Of a stretch of DNA of 64,000 bases, positions 42,301-51,300 are shown one piece after another (positions within the stretch are counted from its first letter, which is position 1; each line of letters begins with the position of its first letter). Position numbers and translations under genes: made by a program. Origin of the DNA: Siphonodentalium dalli. Taxonomy: Eukaryota > Mollusca > Scaphopoda > Gadilida > Siphonodentaliidae. The stretch covers positions 51,146,443 through 51,210,442 of the forward strand of contig CP136068.1 of NCBI GenBank assembly GCA_032622095.1. Direction: 5' to 3'. Under the pieces are notes generated by a model, which worked only from the letters and a program-made list of their open reading frames with translations, had not been told where the DNA came from and made no database searches.

Positions 42301-45300
42301 GTATTTTACAAAATTTATTTCACAAAATTCATAAATTTCGCATTTCTTGATTCTTGTTGATTTTTAGTATATTATTTGTAATGGGTTAAAGTACTTATTC
42401 CCACTGAGAAACTTTGTGTTGCAATTATTTTGAGGTGAAACCATAAATGCACTGGACTATATGTAAATATTTGAATTTGGACGATTTAGTGTCTCAGATT
42501 AATGGCGAATTAACTGAGAAAAATAACCAATGTCTAATAAAAAGATGTAAGACAGTTTACATATATACGCTGATAAAGCGATCATAATGAAGTGTATTAT
42601 GGAGAGAAACATGAACAATGTCTGGTGCTTTGCCAGTTGACTAGATCATGCCATGAATCTCTGCTCTGGCTAACGTCCGTAGAGATCATATTCCACCATA
42701 GTCCAGGAGATCGACCCCAAGAAATAACAAATGTTGCTCATTTTGACGGACAAGTGCTATCCACTCTAATTTTGTAGTAAAATATATGTAGATTACGAAA
42801 ATCCATGATAGCAGTGGTGAATTTGTAGCTTAATTGGCGAAAAACATGTTTTTATTGACCTACCCGACGACCGAAAATAGAAGAATTTTCCGGCGACGTC
42901 ATAGTACTACTAGTATTCCGGGAGCTAATATTGGTACCCTTGCACCCCTTGGGACTTAACTTCTCCCCACTCATTTTGTTCCTTATCATGTCCTTCAACT
43001 TTTAAGCAATGTTAACAAGAAAAAAAAAGTGGCCATATAGACTCCAGACAAAATGGCGTCCATCATGGCCGCTGTTTTTCAGACTAGACTCTAAGTCAGT
43101 TTTATGCAAATTATAGCGGTAAAAATCTTGTAAAATGTATACAAATGTATATATTTTCGTGAAGGTAAGACATAATGTAACTTTTTTGGGGCAAAATTGA
43201 AACTCACTATCCAAGATGGTCACCAAAATGGCCGCCGGAAGTTGAAAATATTACTTTTTTTTACAAATATCTTCTATATCGATTCATGCTGTTTGGAACT
43301 GGTTGAGTAATGTGACTTTATTTTGTATTTTGTATAATAACTGACCATTGGGGCAATTCAATATGCACTTTTTGGGGGTCCTAACCCCTTCCGTTCCCTC
43401 AAAAATACGAATTTACAGAATGCGGTTTAAAATTTCACACAAAAACATCACTATTGGGATTCTAGTCATATTTTAACAAGAAATGAACATAACTTTGTAA
43501 TATAAGTGATGCACATGATTACCTATGAATATTCCAACTCAATGGACCCAAAATTCTTACTTTGGCTCAAAATGGCTGCCAAAATGGCCGCCAAAATATG
43601 GAAAATGGTAAATATTACCCCAGCATGTCCTGCAATCGATTACAAGTTGTGGATGATGTACAAAATTGGCTATTCTGCCTTCTATACATTGAATAGTAAC
43701 ATGTCTGATGTACCATGGTTAATTGTTACTATTGTCACCACTGACATCACCAAAAATATTGGACTTTTCTCTAAAAAACTTGACTTAAATATCGGCAAAA
43801 ATTAACTTTTCATGTTTGGACTATTTTTTTCAATTAAAATGTAACTATCTTTGGGTTGAAAGGTGTTTATTGTTTTGGTCTCTCTTAAATGTGTCACACT
43901 GCGGTATTTATAGACCAAATTGTTCGCCCGATGTTGACAGAACTGTATACTCTCATTAAGTAGACATGGATAAACTTTTTATATGCAGCCTGTGTCAGGG
44001 AGGACGCAGTTATATAGGAGTGGGTGTAATATAGTGTGTCATGTTGACGTATTTCTCGATGGGTTAATATATAATGCTATGCTAATTATGGTCTGAAATG
44101 ACTAATATCGATATTTCTGGTGACCATTCAACGTTTGATACCATTTGATGTCCAGATGGGATATATTCTTGGAGTTCTGACATGACACGAAGCTTCGGTA
44201 CATGTCACGAAGCTTCAGTACATAGGATGAAAAACCGCCACAGATTTGGGGTTAATGATGCAAGGTCACATTTTTCACCAGATTTCGACAGAACTATATA
44301 CTTTCATTAAGTAGACATGGATAAACGTCTTGTATGTAGCACTGTGTCAGGGCTGAAGTAAAGCAGTTATATAGGGTGGGTGTAATACAGTGTGTCATTT
44401 TGACATAATTACACCATGGATTAATATATATTTCTATGATAGTTACGATCTGAAATGACTGATATCGAAGTTTATGGTGACCATTCAACGTTTGATGCCA
44501 TTTGACGGCACGTGTCACGAAGCTTCGGTAAATTGGATGAAATATCGCCACAGATTTGGGGTTAACGATGCGAGGTCACATTTTTCACCAGATTTTGACG
44601 GAACTGTATAGTCTCATTAAGTAGACATCGATAATCTTCTTACATGTAGCCCTGTGTCAGAGAGGAAGCAGTTATATAGGGGTGGGTGTAATATAGTGTG
44701 TCATTATGACATATTCCTCGATGGGTTAATATCGATGCTAATTATGATCTGAAATTATTAATATCCGGGTTTCTGGTCACCATTCAACGTTTGTTATCGG
44801 TGCCATATGATGTCCTGTGGTGGTATATTCCTGGAGTTCTGACACGTCACGAAGCTTCGGTACATGGCACGAAGCTTCGGTACATTGGATGAAAACCCGC
44901 CACAGGTTTGGGTTTAAGAATACATTGTCAATTTTTTTGCCACAGCGCTGGGGGATAAGTACCCAGGGCCACATGATTCTTCTTATTTCAATATTACTGT
45001 ATACTGTTATTAATAACGATACACCTTGATTAACTTCATGTTGAATGAAGCAGTCACAGTATAATTTTCTATTATTGAACATTTAACTTGAATGTCACGA
45101 ATAATCGTTACATTCGTGTTTTTGTTTCGACGCCGACTGTATGCATACATCTGATTTAAATATAGTAATATATGAATAATAATTAATGTACCGAAGCTTC
45201 GTATCTATAGGTTACAAACACCTAATTATTTTCCATAGATGACAGTGTTAACTAAAAGTCCCTCCGACCATGGGTTAAGCCTATTTGAACCTCAAGTGGT

Positions 45301-48300
45301 AAATTTTTCCTTAGAACGTCATCCGTTGCACCATCCGTATGTGACAACAAACGCGCCCTTTTCGGAATTTTTTTTTCCAAACGATAATCTTGCATTTCTA
45401 CAACTACCCCATTTACTGCACATAAATCAGCAGCATAAAAATATCCAGACCCCTTCCATATTTCCCTCAATGATAATCAACCATCAGATTTTTTTGTTAT
45501 GCTGACTCGAGTTTCCCTACACAAATTCAAGAAGCGTAACTCTATATAATTAGTTGCTTGTAACATATTGTAAAGAAAATCGAACTTTAACCCACATACC
45601 CCGTTTTAAAATTTATTTGGGTAAGAAATAACACCGATACTCTATTCCTGATAACTCTGGAAGCACAGTTTAGTAGAAAGATACTAATGTCTCATATCAT
45701 GCTTGTCATATACATATATACTGCACAGTGCTGCACAGTGTCGCATGCACCATGTCCATCCACTCTCTAATGGGAATATTATGACCACAAATGTGATCAC
45801 ACCCAAAATTCAGGGTATTTCATCATAATTTAATTTGTAAAATCCGACTCGCGTGCATAACGCACATGATAGAAAGGCATATGTATAAGTTTTGAAAACT
45901 AGTTACGTATATCTACCATACGCCTTAAGAAATTGATCTAATTTTGAACAGTACAATGTTTAATTGGATTTGAATTAGGCCCCCCCCCCCCTCAACTTAG
46001 AAAACAAGTAGAAACCTTCTTAAATCCATTTAAAAACATTGTAGAAGACAAGTTGTAAATTATTTAACACTATTAAAATAATTAATGGCGAATTTAACCA
46101 TTAAAATCATACTAAGATGAAATGGTTGCAATTTGGACGATTTTGCATTAAAAAAATTTAAAAAAATGGTAAAACTTTTTAAAAAAATGGAAATTCTTCA
46201 ATTTTTTTTAGCATGATTAGTTATTTAACATTATTAACACAATTACTATTCAACTTAATCACCAAAATCATACTAAAATGAAATGGTTACAAATTGAAAA
46301 AAAAAATGAAAAATTTGGGCTAAAAACGTAGAAAAATGCCCAAAAAATCGCAAAAACCAAAGAAGGCTACAAATTTGTTCTTGCTATCATAATTTTTCTT
46401 CATTACCATACCTAAAACATTAAAAATAACATGGTCGCAGCTTGTCCGTCAATATGAGCAACAATACCTCCCGATCTCCTGGACTACCAGTACAAAACCT
46501 TGGAACGTTTTGAAGTTTTGACAGGGAACCTTATATAGTCGAAAAATAACGCGGGGAATATAGTTCTTAGTTAGTATCTATTCACTAATAATGTACTTTA
46601 CTGTAGGTGAAGGTCCCAATTCGAAATTTTACGATTTAAGTGAATTTGTGAGCGATTTTGCTATGTGTCACTTACATTTATGGAATTTCTCACGTAATTA
46701 ATTCAATGTGTTTTGCGATATCGGTTCAAAAAGTCACAGAAATGGTGGCAATTTTGAGTTGGAACATTCATATGCTGTAAAGTCATTATTAAAGAACAGG
46801 TAATAACTAATAAATATATTCCCCGTATTATTTCATCGACTTTATATTTATTGGTGAGATTGAGATTCATCTGCAACCACAAATGGACATGTAGTTTAAT
46901 AGAAGTAAATTGTTTTTGAAAATTCCGTCAAAACTTCAGAAAGTTTCAAGGTTTTGTACTGGTGGAATATGATCTCTACGTTCGTTAGCCAGGTTAGAGA
47001 TTCGTGGCATGATCTATACCAGATGACCAGACATGGATATTTTCAATGAAATACTTACATAGAAGAAATAGAGCATGCTCGATGAGAAATCAAAAGCTTC
47101 CTCTTTAACAAAATTACTTTGGGGCTTCTCGTACCAAAACCTCATATCTGAAATTACATGGAGTGAGAAGTTTTTATCCGAATCAACATGTATAGTCTGC
47201 GCAAAGATGCGTCACTAAAAAACATGTGTATCGCGAGTTTTACTATACCAAATCGAACAGTTTAACCGAGAACTATGTAACAATTTGAAAAAAATATATA
47301 AGCTTCTTATTGATCCATTAAAACTATTGACGTTGCCGCGTTGGGTTTTTTAATCAGATTTGGCGTTCGTCGACAGACATTCAGGGTGCATTTAACTGAT
47401 ATAGAACTGTATACAGATCTGTATGAAGTCACGTGTCGCGCATTACTGTGATCACAATATGATTACTAATAGTGAACGCGCGCTGATCAGTACTCTTGTA
47501 ATTGACAATTCACTAAGAGTCGTTTCAGTTTAGGCCAGACATAAAAATGGATCTACCAAAAGCAGACAACAGCGATTTGGTATGTGCCGCATGTATTTAA
47601 AGTTTATCCTTATACCACTTGATAATGGTTCGAAGAAAGAATGAACATCGCATAGGAATACACAATAAACAACAGTATACACAAATAGAGGCTAGAGAGC
47701 ACACATATAGCTTTAGATGGAGATTCCACCAATATTTAGGATTTCAGGTGATCAACTATATATATATATATATATAGGTCTCCTGTTTGACACCATCTGG
47801 GCGGTGGCCGTTTTGGAACTGTATGGAATGGGTATCCACCCTACAACACCCTTTATTTGACCAAATGTAGTAAAATTTCCAACTGATGACAATTCCAATG
47901 ACAATGTTGACCAAATGTAGGACAATATTGTTTTATTAAATTAACTAGCAGTTTTTGATTGGCCACGGGGAGGGATCATGACACAATCTTTCCAAGTGTC
48001 TGAAATTTCCAACCTGACACCGCCCCCATGATAAGGTTGGAAAATAATTTCCAGCTGATGGCCATTCAGTCCCAAAATTTTGATAAAAAGTAGGAGATTA
48101 TGCAAATATTGGTCCGAAAACAATAACCCCCCCCCCCCCCCCCAATAAAAGGTTTGAAAATCAAACTACAAGATCATTTTCAACCTATTGTTGGTTTGGA
48201 AATTACAGCTAATGTCGTGTCAGGTATGAAATTTCCAAATGTTGAAAAGTTTGACCAAAGTTGCCACGTCCCTGTCCGTGTTCAATATTCGAAATACACG

Positions 48301-51300
48301 GGTTGAAATGACAACGAAAACTAAAACACATTCGCCAAGTCCGAGTAACAATTAATCAAAACAGATTTGCCTGTCGCAGTGCTTCGGCGTTGACCGTGAC
48401 GTATAGCGGACACGATTTTTGCTCACACGAACTAATACCGTTTTATTTCTGTGTGCATTTCTATATCAACCCGTTTACACTAGTCTGCGTGTAGATCTGT
48501 GTGCCGTTCCATAGCAATGTAAATGCACCCTCAATGGAAGTTGGAACATATACGAATGTGTTACAATGTTATGCCTTTTGAGATGTGTGAAGCAGAACCG
48601 CTGTACTGAAAGTACATTATTCACTTTGTGCCTCCGACATCTGCTTCACTGCTTCACACATTTTGTTCAAACATTATTCAAGTACCGACAGATCTAATAT
48701 TAATATTCCCACGTGAATCGCATATTTGAATTCAAGTCTACACTTTATTCCTATATTTGACGATAATTATACAAAGCGACTTCTGAGTGTACAAAATACG
48801 TGTGATGCCGGCTTAACAAATCAGCGATGAGTATTCTCAGTGTGTGTTCGCCACATTGAGTTTATTTTCAACGCAAACCTAACTTGAAATTATTGCTGAA
48901 ATATGGGAATGAAGTGGCGATAGGGACGTGGCTGCTATAGGGTCTCCGTTGGGGGTGTCCACTTTGGGGAATTTCAACTGCACCCCTTGAATCGGACAAA
49001 ATACAAGTTTTGCGTAATTCCATTTCCATTTGCACCCCCCCCCCCCCATTGGACCTCAGCGCTCATGCCTAATAGCCTATATTTCACAAACAATGGTTAT
49101 ATACACCCGGTATATATGAGAATATTTGAACCTGAAACATCTAGTGGTCAAACTCCAGCAAATATACAAGAGACCAGGATGTTGCTCTGTTCGCTTAGTA
49201 TATATCTTAATATCGCGAAGTCGATTAAGGGTCTATTCTCATTGCACACGCGCGTGCGATTAATCGCAGCGTTTTTTAAGGTCGAGCGGCTCTATATGTG
49301 TGTTCGATGGCATTCCTTCCTCCCACTGCTAAGAGTTCCCCCAATAGGGATGGGGGTCTGACGAAAACATTCATACACAGGTCTAGGGTAGGTTGGAGGA
49401 TGATAAAGTACTTTCGGTTGGGGGTGACCACACACAGGCCTATATATATGCTAACACATTAACTTTAATTTTCCTCAGTTAGATTTACTCAGGTATAAGT
49501 TGAGTATAACGAGCCATGCCATCAAAATGACATAAGTTTTGAGGACACAATTATATCTAGCTAATTATAATTAGAAATAGAGGGTTCAATTCCATGTAGT
49601 TGGGCATAAATATGCATATTTTATTCCAGCTTGAAACGAAAATAACACTATATAGTACGATCACAACCCAGATTACAGGAGTTTTATGCATTTTATTGTT
49701 ATTATCACTCAATATTATCAAAAGTGTACGATTCAAGTGGTTGAATTAGATCTTTCAAAATTTTACTTTATAGTTAGCTATAGGTCTGACAAAAATCGTC
49801 TTTCTGAATAAAGCTCATTTAAAACAGTTGTACTCAAACGTGATATCCAGTAAAAATTATGGGGAAAGAGGGGATGAGACCCCAGTTTGTTGATGGAAAA
49901 ACAAATAGATTTGCATGCAGGGAGGATGGTAGACCCATGGTTGGGAGGGTTTTTTATGTTAACCCTGTGTATGAACGTTTTTTCTCTTCAGCCCCCCCCC
50001 CCCCCCTCCACCATCACCGAGTGCTTATTTGTATAGCCGCTGGCAACAGTGACAACGCGGTACTATAATTGACGAACCACTATTCAATTATAATAAGTGG
50101 TGGGACTCAGAATTCGACCTTAAGAGTCACACACGCATCGTTTAAGGTCTCATTCTGTCGCCAGGACGCTGTTCGCATGAGCGATTGATTTCAATTTGAT
50201 CGTCATCATTCGGCGGCTTATCATCAGTGATCGCACATGCTAAACGGCACATTACTATCACTCTATATATTCACAATGTTGGGTACAGTTTTGCGCGAGA
50301 CAGACGGGTAAAATAATTCGATTGAATTCTACAAAAATCACCACGGATGCTAGCTATACGTAGGAAACTTCTTTCCAAGCCATTTCCTTCCCGTACATTT
50401 ATTATGTTATCGCCCATCAGTTATGAAAATGACTGTACCCGGATAGTATATGTGACCGAGTGAACCATGCCATTCTCTGTAACGGCTATCTCAATGACGA
50501 GGTTGATTGCAATAATGATTGGTCACGAATAGGACGTGGCTGATTGAGGAAGATAATTGATCACGAATCGCTCTGCGTTAATATGTTTACACGCACCTTA
50601 AAAAACGCTGCGATTAATCGCACGCGCGTGTGCAATGAGAATAGCCCCTATATGTGGGTAAAGTGTCGCCGGCAGCAGCGGTCTTATATCGAGTCATCGA
50701 GGGAGGTAAACCCTGCATGGAGTTTGGATGGCAACGTCACTGTGCATAATGAACATACCGCTTGAGATCTTGCTGAAGTCGACCCTAATCTCATCATCTC
50801 GTTCGATGCTGCCCATCTCGTGGTAAAGCCCCAAACCATGCCCAATTTCGTGAATGCAGTGGAACTGTGGAAATTAATCGGTGTATTAGTGTCTGGATCC
50901 TCCATGCGGTTCCATGTTTTCTATAGCACCTTTTACTTTATGATTCTGAAGTATACATGTACACCAGAACAGCTAATACATAAGCGATTGAATAGCGAAA
51001 GATACTTAATCGGGGTTCACGATTAGATAGCGATTGGAATTGGAATTCGATCTGAGTAACAGGTGCTATACGCGATGTATAGGATTTATTTAGAAATGAG
51101 TATTCTGCGTTAATCGGGGTTCGCGATTAGATAGCGATTGGAATTGGAATTCGATCTGAGTAACAGGTGCTATACGCGATGTATAGGATTTATTTAGAAA
51201 TGAGTATCCTGCGTTAATCGGAAGGGGGATAACCAAATATAGAACGTACTTTCGGAGATATGTCTGAAACAGTTTACACCAGCACTTCTTGTGTTAAAAA

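Larger units (their letters stand above)
42617..47036. mobile_element. 4.4-kb inverted-repeat element
   Basis: About 80-bp inverted ends: AGATCATGCCATGAATCTCT, GGCTAACG, GTAGAGATCATATTCCACCA at 42643-42700 and the complements at 46959-47015, with matching ATGTCTGGT further out. Inside: ATGGC-rich plus-strand text near 43570, the 0.35-kb tandem (43925-44935) and an inner inverted repeat (46490-46960, CCAGTACAAAACCTTG arms). No transposase recognised. Confidence 0.8.

Noticed and set aside
43506-43805. 99-codon plus-strand frame with MAAKMAAK
   Set aside because: ATGGCNGCC-type repeats occur on both strands of this transposon interior; no recognised protein family.
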